DNA from: Impatiens glandulifera
Lineage: Eukaryota > Streptophyta > Magnoliopsida > Ericales > Balsaminaceae
DNA length: 64,000 bases
NCBI RefSeq assembly: GCF_907164915.1
Contig: NC_061864.1
Location: 21,548,616-21,612,615 of the forward strand
Direction: 5' to 3'
Shown: positions 1 through 11,371 of the stretch, one piece after another
Numbering within the stretch: position 1 is the stretch's first letter
Layout of the letters: each line of letters opens with the position of its first letter
Notes under the pieces: model-generated
What the model was told of the DNA's origin: nothing
Seen by the model: the letters and a program-made list of their open reading frames with translations, nothing else
Databases searched by the model: none
Program-made: the position numbers and the translations under genes

Positions 1-240
1 TACTAATATAAGTATCTGTAATGGAGTTGACAAATGAAGAGTCGTTATTGATATAAGTATTTGTAACGGTTCTGTTATTACCATTGTCGTTACTGATATG
101 ATTATCTGTAATGACTCTTCCTTTGCCAACACGTTGTTATAGATACTTATATGAGTAATGGTAATGCTAATGACATAACTGTTACTGATACATATATCTG
201 TAATTGCTCTTCTTTTGCCAACGCCATTACAAATATTTTA
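1..240. repeat. CACTA-1 subterminal repeats (distal end)
   Basis: Degenerate copies of ATCTGTAACGG and its complement recur every few tens of bases, for example near 12, 58, 108 and 198. In En/Spm-type elements such subterminal motifs bind the element's DNA-binding protein; that role is inferred here. The stretch from 241 to 418 holds AT-rich sequence with short 'aaatatcataatccaaaa' repeats and no gene. Confidence 0.7.
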
Positions 241-418
241 ATATATTTCGTTTAATTTAAATTATTTATATTAAATATTAAATATTTATATTATTCAAAA
301 ATAGTCAAATATCATAATCCAAAATACCTAAATATCATAATCTAAAAATACCCAAATATCATAATCCAAAATACTTAATAATCCAAAAATCAAATTATCA
401 ATTCAATACAATAACAAA

Positions 419-2152
419 TCAAGTAGGAAGAGGATGACGGGGAAGAAGGCCACTGAGAAACATAGATAATATCATTGACATCTGATTCTTCATTTGAACC
501 ATTTCTTCCCTCATTTGATCACGCTCAGCCTCAGAGCGTAGTCTATCAACTTCAGAGCGTAGTCTCTCAGCCTCAATCTCTACACGTGATAGTTGTTGTG
601 ATCCTCATTCTCTTCTCACATCTCTATCATCGCTGCTTCACGCTCCTCTCGGAGCTTCTACATCTCCAATTCACGATCCTCTCGTATTTTGTGCATTTCT
701 TCCTGTAAAACTAGGTTGTCCTTACGTAATTGTTGAGTGTCTGTGCGATGACTACTCGAAGAACCCCGAGCATCTACTCTAAACGTTGTAGGTCATATGC
801 CTTCCCAAACCTATGACTCTACCATGTACTTGAGACCTAAAGACGTACTCCGTCAACTACAGTTCATTCCTACTTGGGTCTTCTTCTATAGTAGTGCGCA
901 ACGTAGACTACAAACACAATTAATTTTGGATTAGTACAAAAATATAAATAAACACAAATTAATCATATGAACTAGACTTACCACTTTCTCAACAATAATA
1001 GGGGACCTCCGGATTTGGATCCTGTAGAGTTGGTTTCTTTGTATGTGTGTGGAGAAATATGTCAGCGAAATTAGGTGATTTTCCATTAGTCCTATCCTGT
1101 ACAAATTTAATAATACACATTATAATAAAAACGAAAAAACATTATAAACTTTATATGAAATGAGAAAACGCACCAGTTGCCTTTCGGCTTGTGTAAAAGG
1201 CATGTTATCCGCATGATTCTTGTACACGACATGCGCCCTATTACTCATATTCGACATATTTATTTTCTGCAATGAAGAAAAGTTTTTTGTTTAATAGATT
1301 ATTAAAGTAAGGGCTCGTTAAAAAATAATAACTTACTCTAAACTTCGGAGTGAAGAAGCAACGCTCTAAAAGATAATTACAATCACTAAGTGCGATCTCC
1401 GGGGGGATTGGCCCGAATCGTTGCCTCGTCATCTTCACGGGCCTTAACGTATAGAGTGTTCCATTGACATCTCCACCTATCCCAAAGTTGTTTTACGTGA
1501 TGTAGCCCTTGACGGTGATAGGTGTCGATGTGCCCCTCCACAGACTCGAAAGGATCCCGAAAAAGAACAACTTAATCTTCAAATACAATTATAGACTGTG
1601 ATTAATATATGAAAACGAATAACTTACCGTGATAGCCCGCCATATGTGATCAAGCTGTGTGGAACTCAAGTTCGTCCAACATAGGGTCTTATACGGTACT
1701 GCATTAGAGTCCCGGATGACACTCCCAATATGCATCGACCATGCAGTCCTATTATCGTACATGGGCTTACCATCTATCGGGTTGAACTATAGAGGCATAT
1801 TCTCTTCAGCCAATAATTTACCAACTGCAGTATTTTTGTTCTTACCCCGTCTCTTCCTCGAAGAAGATATTAAAAATAAACACAAATTTATATTGGATTA
1901 TAAGAACATACATAATCAAACACTGGTACCTACATCATGCTCAAATGGGGGATGTGTCTCATCATTATCTATAGTGTTCGGTACACCACCAACGGTCATA
2001 TCATCATCACTCTCTAACACCTAGTCCAAATCGATGTCACCAATAGAGTTGAGTAACGCTAAAGGGTCCTCAGACTGATCCTCGATCCTCTAAACAATGT
2101 CCTCTAACAGACGCACAAAGCCCCTACCTACTCCTCTACCCTTAAGTTCCAT
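419..2152 (-). pseudogene. Transposase_24-like CACTA accessory protein, pseudogene
   Basis: The minus-strand reading starts at an ATG at 2152. It follows the same plan as the second gene of CACTA-2 (56794-58558): an acidic N-terminal exon with Asp-rich runs, small middle exons, and a C-terminal coiled coil made of Arg/Glu-rich heptads (about 450-760), ending in a Pro-rich tail and a stop at 419-421. Stops and frameshifts interrupt the reading in several exons, so no long frame survives. In CACTA elements this second protein is thought to act with the TNP2 transposase; in this copy it cannot be made. It lies downstream of the transposase remnant on the same strand, as in the related element. 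Confidence 0.65.
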
Positions 2153-2229
2153 GATCACTGCAAATATATAATGTAATGTTTATTAGAGAAATGTGCGATT
2201 TGACTCCATGCCTTAATAAACACAATTAA

Positions 2230-4081
2230 ACCTTAATTAGAATAACGGGGATATATTGGAGTCCCATTTTCCCATTCAATTCTTGATGCCATATCCGTAG
2301 AAGAAAACATTTCTTGCGCTTGGCTTGCCATTATGAATGAGTCACTCATTTGAGTTGGTAGAGTCCTATTCATATTGATACTAACATAACCGTACATGTC
2401 AACCTTAATGTCCCGATCTTTGTGAAGAACATTAAACCATCTACATTTGAAGAGAACCACACGTCTTTCACTAAAGAATGTTACTTCTATGATTTCAGTG
2501 AGCACTCTATAGTAGTTAATTTTGGATCCCGATAGTAGAATAGGAGGCGCTCTATGTTCAGTTCGCCCGTTAAACGTACCGGTCTATTTGTGCCAATGAT
2601 GATTAGGCAGGAGTAAGCGTCGATGACTCATGTAACACTCATTCTGGCAATTTGTTAACCTCAATGATGCAGTGTTCTGATTACAAGACGGACATGCAAG
2701 TTTCCCCTTTGTACTCCATCTAGACAAATTTGTATATGTCGGAAAATCAATAATAGTCCACATAAGAGCTTCCCGCAAGTTAAAAGATTGTTTTCTTCTT
2801 GAATCGTATGTTTTCACATCGGTATGCCACAATTCCATAAACTCTTCAATAAGTGGCTCAAGAAACATATCAATGCAATCTCTAAGACCCTTTGGTCCTA
2901 GAATTAACATGGACAGAAGAAAGTTGCTTGTGTTCATACATAAAGTTGGAAAGACAGTCTAAGGGATGAGAATTACTGGCCAAATGATGTACGATGTTTT
3001 TCCGTTAGCAAACGGTTAAAATCCGTCACTTGCCAAAGAAAGTCGCACATTTCGAGGGTCTACTACGAAATATGGGTACAAATTATCGAAAGTTTTCTAT
3101 GTCATTGAATTAGCCAGATGCCTCAACACATCATCTTCAGAATTGTTATGTTTATGACAAGTCATCAGTGGAGCGGTTTTGGAACACATAAAAAGTCTTT
3201 ATAGCCTCAGTTTTAATGGAAAATACCGCAACACCTTATTGGGAATAAACTTGCCATTCATTTTTTTCCGAATTGCACCACTAGATTGATTGATATTCCA
3301 TCTAGATAGCCCATAGACTTTACAATTCTATAAATCTTTATATTCTTTACGAAAAAGCATACAATTATTCTTACACCCATCAATTTTTTCGTACGATAGA
3401 CCCATGTCTGATATGAATTTCTTACACTCATAATAGAAATTTGGCAGGTGATTAAGAACTGGTAGAATTTCATCCTTCAATAATCCCAACAATAAATCAA
3501 ATGACGTGTTTGTCCACTGGCCTACATTTTTTATGTGATGAAGTTTAAGAAGAGATGAGGTTTTGGAAATTCGAAAACCTTCGTAAAAAGGTAGTTTCTA
3601 ATTATCCAACAATTTATAAAATTCCTTAGAATCATCAATGGGATGATCATTTTCACTAGGATGTTCACTGTCATTAGGGTACAAATCAGCAATGATATCT
3701 TCCATTAGGTGTTCCTCACAAACGTCCACAGGTTCGTCGATGGTATTATTTTGTTGTACATTCATCAGTTCTTCTACAAGATCATCATCTGATTCATCTT
3801 CTCCACTCTCACTAGCAGCAATTACACTCTCACATTTAATTCTCCTTTCCCCGTGAAAATACCCAAAACCATAGTTTTATTTGATGCTGAATACAATCAG
3901 ATGAGTTCTAACGATAGTCTTATTCTCTTATACTCGATTTGCACACTTTACACAAGGACATGCAATTAAAGATCTAACCATAGATCGATCTTTCAGAAAA
4001 TTCTATGATCTTGTGAATGCCCTCAATATATTTTGGATCAGTACGAAGTATAGTCATCCATGTTTTGTCAGGAACTTCTAT
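2230..4081 (-). pseudogene. TNP2-type CACTA transposase, internally deleted pseudogene
   Basis: Read leftward from about 4081, the translation matches the CACTA-2 transposase: the N-terminal transposase-associated region (ATG changed to ATA at 4079-4081), an acidic linker, then the TNP2 core with the motifs NFLLSMLILGPK, GKLACPSCNQN and ECYMSHRR (2584-2937). Immediately after 'PILLSG' near 2520 it jumps to the DUF4216 segment (EVTFFSERRVVLFKCRWF, 2233-2505). In CACTA-2 these two pieces are about 1.5 kb apart, so the C-terminal TNP2 core and DUF4218 part are deleted. Many in-frame stops are also present. Such a gene encodes the DDE-type enzyme that cuts CACTA ends; this copy is dead. Confidence 0.85.
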
Positions 4082-5219
4082 TGAGATTAGACAAAATATT
4101 ACTATGTCAAATAAAGTATATCCTTCCTAAATAATTCATATACATAGCTATTACAATAAACTTAAACATAATCCAAAAACATAACATACAAATAATATAA
4201 CATATATACAATCCAACAATCGATCATAATCTAATTAACATACAATCAAATAATCTAACATAATTCAACATGTCTAACCTAGAATCCAATTATCTAACAT
4301 ACAATTCAATAATCTAATTAAACTAGAATCCAAAAATCTAATTAACATACAATCCAATAATCTAACATACGATCATATTATCTATCATACATAATCTAAC
4401 ATATGATTATATAATCTAACATGATACAATCTAACATATTATTAAGTTAATTTAAGAACTAACCTGATGAACGAAAGAATGGAAGAAGAATCGAACGGCA
4501 ACAGAAGAACCTGCGAAAGAAGAATATAAATCTCTGCTGAATTGAAAAATTATCCATGAAATAAATTATCAATTACACAAGTAAAGTGAATATACTGGTG
4601 TTATATGTTTTAAAAACAACACATAACTAAGGGGAAAAAAACAATCCGTCTACAAAATAGTAAGACATTTAAATACAAGAAAGTCAAAATCTTATTTCAT
4701 CCCCTTCTATTCTTGAAAATAAACTCTATCACAAGCCTCACCCTGATCTAAATTCAGCATGTAATGAGATTGTAAAAATAATGTATTAAATAAATTAATA
4801 ACATATGAAAATATAAGAAGAGAAACAATGAAAACAAAATTATTGTACCTAGAAGAGTTCATATTTAAAACAAATGAAAATAAAATTGAAAACTCTAAAA
4901 CAAAATTATTGTACCTAGTTGAGTAAATGCATCAAAAAGAGAAACATAAATTCAAAGTAGGAACCTGTTAGAAGCGTCAGTCGACAGGAACGAAAGAAGA
5001 ATATCGAAGAACTTGTAAAAGAAAGAAGAATATAAGAATTGAACTAGATTGAATCGAACAAACCTACATTTAAACGGGTAGAAACATCGAAGAACTAATT
5101 GGAACTACAGGGCGACGATGAACCTGATCGATGAAAGACCGGAACTGCAGGGCGACGAAGAGAACGATCCTAACCTATAGATTGAAGAAAGGAAAAAGAA
5201 AACGACTTAGATCGATTAT
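4082..5219. other. CACTA-1 noncoding 5' region
   Basis: AT-rich sequence with short direct repeats (variants of 'aatccaataatctaacatac', 4140-4450). It is placed like the untranslated leader and introns upstream of the transposase in CACTA-2. No open frame or other gene is seen. Confidence 0.5.
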
Positions 5220-5736
5220 ATTAAGAGTATATGTAACGGCATTATCGTGAACTGTTAGGATGTCATTAAATGAGTATCTGTAACGGTTATATGTGAATAT
5301 CGTTACATATCGTTCTTAAGTATCTATAACGGTATTCACATATAACTGTTACAAATACTGTTTCTAAAAAACGAACCGACAGGTGGGGTATCTGTAACGG
5401 TTCTATGTGACTACTGGTATAGATACTTAATGTGAAAAGATTCTATCTGTAACGGTATTCACATAGAACCGTTACAGACACCACGTCTTTTTTTTTTGGA
5501 AAGGGGTATCTGTAACGATTATACAAAGAATCGTTACTAATATTAGTAACAGTTCTTTATATAACCGTTACAGATATCTTATTTAAAAAGCGAAGAGAAA
5601 AGTTTGGTATCTATAACAGTCTTTTTCCTTTAAAGTCGTTACCAATACTATATATCTGTAATGGTACTATATTGTCGTTACAAATATATTCATATTTGTA
5701 ACGACTTTCGTTACAGAAAGTCTTTTTCTAATAGTG
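5220..5736. repeat. CACTA-1 subterminal repeats and right TIR
   Basis: Dense paired copies of TATCTGTAACGG and CCGTTACAGATA form serial imperfect hairpins, ending in the terminal repeat at 5722-5736. It is the same arrangement as the ends of CACTA-2 but more diverged. Confidence 0.75.
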
Positions 5737-5870
5737 TTAGAAGCTTGTCCCATGTATTTCTAAAGTATATAATGTATATTTGTAACCCACAAACAATTTG
5801 AATCTATCAGATATATAAATAACTAACAGACTTTGATATGATTATCAATATCTAACCATCATAATTTACA

Positions 5871-5984
5871 AATGAATCGTGAATGTAAGCCAAAAAGAAA
5901 ATAAAGAAAGATATGAGAAGAAGTAGGAATGAATCGTGAATGTAAGCCAAAAAGAAAATAAAGAAAGATATGAGAAGAAGTAGG
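5871..5984. repeat. Two-copy 57-bp direct repeat
   Basis: A 57-bp unit beginning AATGAATCGTGAATG is repeated head to tail at 5871 and 5928, apparently with no mismatch. It lies in noncoding DNA just outside CACTA-1. The short open frames across it are a by-product of the repeat. Confidence 0.85.
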
Positions 5985-6182
5985 ACGACGCTTGAAAACC
6001 CAACATTCCATTTGGAAGTCGCGGTTCTTTGGGTCAAGATGAACTTCGGTAGCCAACATCATTTTCGGCAGCCTTCGTCGCAGTAGCAAGGATTTGTTAA
6101 TTAGGGTTTGAGCAATACCGAGGTGTTTCTATCCATTGGTACTATAACATAATAAACGCGACAAGATTGTTGCCTATTTCTA

Positions 6183-6234
6183 ATTGGTTATGATACCAAT
6201 TGGTAACTTAATACCGATTGGTATCATAACCAAT
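6183..6234. repeat. Near-perfect 23-bp inverted repeat (hairpin)
   Basis: The arm at 6183-6205 (ATTGGTTATGATACCAATTG and 3 more bases) pairs with 6212-6234 with one mismatch and a 6-base loop. No gene is adjacent. It could be a MITE tip, a transcript hairpin or chance. Confidence 0.7.
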
Positions 6235-6239
6235 AGTTA

Positions 6240-7262
6240 AGATGATCCATCTTCATTTTTTAGATTTTTTTCTTATATTTTTGTTGAACATTTTTATCAT
6301 TTTTATTCGAATTTGACTAGATGTGAGATTAATTTTATTTATAAATCTCGCTTTATATATATATTAGTGATATTATATTTATTGCTTACTTTTGTATTAT
6401 AGTATTTAAGTTTTTATTCAAAAATGATATGACAGACATTGAGAGTGTAAAAAAACATGTATACACAATTTCATAGAGAGAGTGTATATAAGTATTCCTA
6501 TACAAGTTATTTCAAAATATATTATAAATTAGTTCTTATTTAAATAATTTTATTTTGCACATGTTTTTATATGTCATAAATTAAAATAATTTATAATCAC
6601 ATTAGGATAATATAGTAAAATTTATCATCATAAATTCATTATATTATTTATATTTTTAAGCACAAAAATATTGTTTAAACATTCAAAACAACAAATAACA
6701 GTACACAAATTATAAACAAACAGAAAAACTCAGTCTATGGATGAAGATTTGAAAACTCTAAAATCCTCACTTAAGTCAACAATGTGAAAAGTGTGGTTAA
6801 TAGTATTGGTAATTTGTTTATTAATGGTGGGCCTTTGTAGCTTTTGGATTAATATTCTTAGCGGGCTTAAATTTATATTAGTAGTTTGTAAATAGTGTAG
6901 CTAGGGTTTCTAAAGATCGATCAAGTAGAGTATGTCTGAGTAAATTGAAGTTAGTTATATTTTTAGATTTACATAGTTCATGAAAATATTGTATTTAGAA
7001 TTTTGAATATAGTTAGCTAAATCTTACTATTAAATAGTAATTTAGTCCATTCTTTATTTTCATTTTCCATAGTTTTTTCATTAATAATAAATAAGAAAGA
7101 TGGGACGATATATTAAGATTTTTGTTTTATTTTTATTATTGAATTTGTTTGAAATTAGCTAATTATTACAATTTGGTAAAAGAAAAAAGTTTTCGGAATT
7201 TAACCCATGGTATATCCAAAACAATGGCCTCATAATTCCCAACGTCAACCCCATCCTTGGCA
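6240..7262. repeat. Segmental duplication copy A: downstream flank of a cystatin gene
   Basis: This stretch matches 15515-16850 and, more loosely, 7690-9250. The shared landmarks are 'ttcgaatttgactagatgtgag', a run ending in 'gacattgagggtgt', 'atggatgaagatttgaaaactc' and 'tagctagggtttctaaagatc' (each in slightly different form). It is the 3' flank of the cystatin genes; here it ends in a cystatin stub instead of a full gene. Confidence 0.75.
7166..7261 (-). pseudogene. Cystatin 3' fragment
   Basis: The minus strand from about 7261 down to the TAA at 7166-7168 encodes the last roughly 30 residues of a cystatin close to the gene at 16759-17097. It includes GNYEAIVLDIPWVKFR-like sequence with the PW of the second inhibitory loop. 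Homology stops abruptly at about 7262, where the exon of an unrelated gene begins 30 bases later, so the upstream two thirds of the cystatin were lost in a rearrangement. Confidence 0.75.
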
Positions 7263-7292
7263 TTTAATGCATTCACATATCGGTTGTTGCAG

Positions 7293-7647
7293 GATGCATT
7301 GAGGCCTGGTCGATCTTCCGCGACACATTTTAGTCTTCCACGGGTATGTTAATATTTTAAAAGAAAATTTTCTAAGAATGATAAATGGAATATGCTAATA
7401 TTACAAGTTATCTTCAACATGCTTCTCTATTTCTCTAGGCTCTGGACAAGGTGCGGAAAATTTGGCCAAAAAGAACACTCTTTACAGGCATGTTTATATT
7501 TTCTTTTGGTTTGAGAAGATTAAGATTTTGGGACTAGTTAGTTGAGTATCATTTAAATCGAAGTAAATTACATTTTCTTAAGGTATGATGCATCTGATGG
7601 ATCACGAGAAGGTGAACGAGGATCTATTGAAATTGAGGAATACATAG
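7293..7647 (+). pseudogene. Last three exons of an unrecognised gene
   Basis: Three short blocks bounded by splice-like signals read in compatible phases. Block 7293-7343 follows 'ttgttgcag' and is followed by gtatgt. Block 7439-7487 follows 'tttctctag' and is followed by a GC-type donor, gcatgt. Block 7583-7647 follows 'cttaag' and ends in a TAG stop. Together they give a coherent C-terminus of about 54 residues, including ALDKVRKIWPKRTLFTG and a final MMHLMDHEKVNEDLLKL. I do not recognise the family. Upstream, the sequence is a cystatin fragment, so the 5' part of the gene is missing; it is probably a relic left by the rearrangement that broke the cystatin. Confidence 0.4.
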
Positions 7648-7689
7648 GGTGTCCATGTGCAATTGAGCTATGATGGGCTTCGGGTGCCA

Positions 7690-9141
7690 GTGATTTTGTA
7701 TGATTTTTTTTTCATCATTTCTATTGAACATTCTTATCATATGATTTTCCATATAATAATATGGAGTAGGAATAGAGAAGGCAATTTCAGAAAGAACCCA
7801 ACCAAACTGGATGTTTTTTCAACTGTATTTACAAATTCTAATCGACTAAATTATAGATGATTTTATTTACAAATCCCTTTTGGGAACTAATATATAATTT
7901 ATTCTTTGTTATTTCTTTCACTATTTTGTATATTATAACTTCTTTTTTTTGCTAATGTTATTATATTTTGAGTTTTTATTAAAAAAATATGACACAGACA
8001 TTAAGGGAGTGTTTAAAAATCATGTATACACAATTTTATAGAGAATGTGTATACAATTATCCTAAACTAGTTATATTATAATTTATTATTATTATTATTA
8101 TTATTATTAATCAAATAGAATTAGTAATACCCATTTCCCTCCGTTTTCATTTCAAAGCGTTTCTATTGGTATAAATCGAATTCGTAACTTTTTTGGTATT
8201 TTAGGTCGACATTATAAATGAGTTCTTATAAAAAATAATTTTATTTTGCATATATTTTTATAAATTATAAAATTAAAATAATTTATAATCACATCAGAAT
8301 AAAATATTAAAATTTACCATCATAAATTCATTTTAATATTTATATTTTTAATCACAAAAATTTTAAACATAAAATACCACCAAATCACAAAGGAGAAAAC
8401 TTTGGATGAAGACTTGAAAGCTCTGAAATCCTTGGAAAATGTGACAAGTGTTAGTTTAATAGTGTTGGTAATTGGTTTACAAGTGAGCATTTATTAGTAG
8501 CTTTTGGATTAATATTTTTATAGGGTTTAAATTTATGAGGGAGTGATAGGAGAAGGGAATTTGAGAGAGAGAATGATGTGTCACTACATCACTGGTTGGA
8601 AAAAGAATAAAAGGTGAGGAGAAAAAGAAGAGAGAGAAATTTTGTTATGTTTTTGGCTAATCAAATTGCGCTACATCATTCCTACCTCAAATTCCCTCTC
8701 CCAAACATTTATCTAAATTTATATTAGTAACATTATAACTAGTTTAGTTAGGGTTTCTAAAGAACAAGTAGGATTATAACTCGATTGAAAATAATCTAGC
8801 CTCTAATAGAGGTAATTAAAGTGAAAATAGTCTTACCCAATTTGATTCAATTTATACTTAAAGAATTATAAATTGAAGTGGGTTATTTTTCTAGTTTTAC
8901 ATATCGATGATCGTCGTGTTTTATAGTTCGTTGTACTGTATTTTCTTTTGGAAAGTTAAATCTTAGTTGACGAGATTTTGACTATATATCATAAAATATT
9001 GTATAGTTAACTAGATCTTCTACCAAATAATAATTTAGTACAGTTTTCTCATTGAATATTTGTATAAATAAAAAAAGAGGGGACGGTTTTTATTTAATTT
9101 TATTTATTTATTATTGAACTTGATTATTTATCTTAAATTAA
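7690..9141. repeat. Segmental duplication copy B: 3' flank of the 9.1-kb cystatin
   Basis: Shares the order of landmarks with 6240-7165 and 15515-16758, but is more diverged and carries a MITE insertion at 8537-8714. It is AT-rich and no open frame looks real. Confidence 0.65.
8537..8714. mobile_element. 178-bp hAT-like MITE with 8-bp target duplication
   Basis: An insertion absent from the two paralogous flanks is bounded by the 8-bp direct repeat AAATTTAT (8529-8536 and 8715-8722). The paralogue at about 16275 has a single copy of AAATTTAT. Inside, the two ends are imperfect inverted repeats sharing AGGGAATTTGAG and ATGATGT. An 8-bp duplication is typical of hAT elements. It has no coding capacity. 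Confidence 0.75.
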
Positions 9142-9489
9142 CTAATTAGTTAAAAAATTTCTAAAGGAAGTGAGTTCTCGAAATTTCTCCCATGGTTTGT
9201 CCCAAACAATGGCTAGATAGTTCCCAACTTCGCCTCCATCCTTCGCAGCAATCACGAGACGATAATTGGTACCGGTTACCACTTGAGTGTCTCCCTTCAC
9301 CACGCTATTGAACTCAAGAGTTGTATTGGCCTTATTGTTGTGTTCTGATATCGCGTACTTCCCGATCTCCACAATTTTCGAGTCCTTAAGGTCACTGGTA
9401 GGTTTCCATCCTCCAACCATGGCCGAGTTGACCTCGAAAGAAAAGAGAAATACTACTAATACAAAGAGAATGAAGTGTTTAGAAGCCAT
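9142..9489 (-). CDS. Secreted phytocystatin (papain-type cysteine protease inhibitor)
   Basis: A 115-residue intronless protein. Residues 1-22 are a signal peptide (hydrophobic core, then NSA), so the mature protein goes into the secretory pathway. All cystatin contact elements are present: GG at 26-27, the plant helix signature KYAISEHN at 44-51, the first hairpin loop QVVTG (QxVxG) at 69-73 and PW at 99-100. Length and architecture match single-domain plant cystatins, with no C-terminal extension. It should inhibit C1A proteases in the apoplast or vacuole. A TATA box lies about 55 bases upstream of the ATG. It differs from the 16.8-kb paralogue mainly in the C-terminal tail. The long antisense frame across it is a shadow. 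Confidence 0.93.
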   Translation of the reverse strand: MASKHFILFVLVVFLFSFEVNSAMVGGWKPTSDLKDSKIVEIGKYAISEHNNKANTTLEFNSVVKGDTQVVTGTNYRLVIAAKDGGEVGNYLAIVWDKPWEKFRELTSFRNFLTN

Positions 9490-9544
9490 TTTTGTTTAGA
9501 TTTTGTCATTGATACTGTATTTGTGGTTGGCTCACCATCCTATT

Positions 9545-9554
9545 TATTTATATA
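9545..9554 (-). promoter_or_regulatory. TATA box of the 9.1-kb cystatin
   Basis: The minus strand reads TATATAAATA about 55 bases upstream of the ATG. The same box at the same distance precedes the other four intact cystatins, so it was copied along with the genes. Confidence 0.7.
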
Positions 9555-9559
9555 AGAGT

Positions 9560-11371
9560 ACTAGTGAACTTTTTTGGTTTAAAGATTTGAACAATTTAAA
9601 ATAAGGATTTGAGCATTTTGAAATAAGGATTTGAGCAATTTGAAATAAATAGTCAACATTAATTATTTTATTTTAAAAAAATCAATTATTATCCAAACAT
9701 TAATAAAAGTGAATTAATTATTTGGATAAATGATAAAAATATTCTTCAATTATCTTGTAATATTGTTTTTTAAAAAGCTAAATGAAGGAATTGTATGCCC
9801 ATTTTACCGTAGAGTGTTCCCATCTATTTTTTTTTTATCATGACCATTCATATGAAACAAAGTGAGGTTTTTTGGTTGAAGGATTTGAAAAAAGTAGTGA
9901 AAATTATCAATTATTATCTAAACATTAATAAAAGTGAATTATTTTGATAAATGTTAAAAATATTCTTATCAATTATCTTTTAATATTGTTTTTTTACAAG
10001 CTAAATGAAGTTGTGTGCCCATTTTATCCTAGATTGTTCCCATCTATTTTTTTTATTATGACCATTCATATGAAACAAAATAAAAAAATATCTACAAGAA
10101 TAAATAAATAAATAAATATATTTATTTTTTTGTTAAAAGAAAAACTAAAAAGTTATTCACATATTCAATTAACATAAATAAATTGATATGTTCCTATAAA
10201 TGATAAAATCAAAATTTATCCCCCACATCTATGTGAAATTAACACAATTAATATCTCTAAAAAGTATAATTCACGTGTTTGCTTAACATAAATTGATATA
10301 TTCCTTTTCCCAAAAAAAAAATTGATATATTCCTATAAATTATAAAAATTAAAATAATTTATAATCATCTTAATATAATAAATTTCAAAATCATTAAAAT
10401 ATTACACAAAAATATTATTTACATAAAACCAATAAAAAATCTAAGAATTGAAGTTATTATTTAAAAAAAATAAAAAAAAATGATGAATAAAACAAATAAA
10501 TTATCGTATATTTTTACATATTTTTAAGAACTACAAAAATAAGTAAGGAATCAAATTTAAACAAAATAAGAAATAAGGTTTATGTCATAATTTTATCTTT
10601 ATATTTTTTTGGGTGGGTAGTGATTTTAAATAGTGAGAAAGAAAGAGTTGCATTCTTAAGTAAGCAATGTGCCTCAATCTATCCTTACATAAAACACTAA
10701 ATATATCACTAATAAACAAAAGGTTTGGAAAAATTTTCACAGAAATTTGTAGGAAAATGATCCCAACATTGGATTGAAAATGTAATAGAAAAGGGAATTT
10801 TAAAATTCCAATCCAATTGAGAATTGAGGGATAACACATCATTTCCTTACAAATTCCTCTTGTCAAAACTTTTTTGTTCTCTATTTTTCTCCAAACAAAA
10901 ACAATATTTGAAAAAATGTATTAAACAAAAAGAAATAAAACACTAATATCAACTTAAATTTATCTGGACTTAGAAAACTCAAAACAATTTTTTTTATAAT
11001 TAATTTTTTTTTACACCTTACATTTTTTATTTGTTAATAAATTAAATTTTTTTACACCTTATATTTTTTATTTGTTGATCAACAAAGAACACGTTTTTTT
11101 CATTCGTTTAACATATTTTTCTAGCATATTTCTGCCTAAGTTAGGTTCATATTTCTTTGTTTATTTTTGTATTATTTTATTAATATAATAACTATTAGAC
11201 TATCTTAATGTGATTTCTAAGAGAGAAAAAAACTATTAAACTACCTTTAGCTGATGAAAAAAAACTCATTATTATATAGTGGTGGATCCAATAAAAATCA
11301 TAAATAACACAACATCAAACAAAGCTTAGAGTTGATCTTTAGTCACTGCAATCAGCAGGACTATGGTTCAA
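9560..11371. other. AT-rich intergenic DNA
   Basis: Holds two diverged copies of a cystatin upstream segment (about 9660-9870 and 9895-10080, sharing 'attatccaaacattaataaaagtgaatta'-like stretches) and A/T runs. The short frame on the minus strand at 10585-10866 has no recognisable domain. No gene is supported. Confidence 0.5.

Larger units (their letters stand above)
1..5736 (-). mobile_element. CACTA-1: decayed CACTA/En-Spm transposon, left end outside the window
   Basis: The right end at 5736 reads, on the minus strand, CACTATTAGAAAAAG, a CACTA terminal inverted repeat. Inside it at 5220-5720, and again at 1-240, lie many copies of the short motif ATCTGTAACGG in both orientations, the subterminal repeats of this family. 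The element therefore starts just left of base 1. Between them are minus-strand remnants of the two usual CACTA genes, a TNP2-type transposase (2230-4081) and a Transposase_24-like coiled-coil protein (419-2152). Both match the genes of CACTA-2 at 53-58.6 kb in order and sequence. The possible 3-bp target duplication (TTA after 5736) cannot be checked because the other end is missing. Confidence 0.85.

Noticed and set aside
5852..6089. Two overlapping minus-strand frames with repeated hydrophobic segments
   Set aside because: The repetition is the 57-bp direct repeat; no start context, signal or homology supports a gene.
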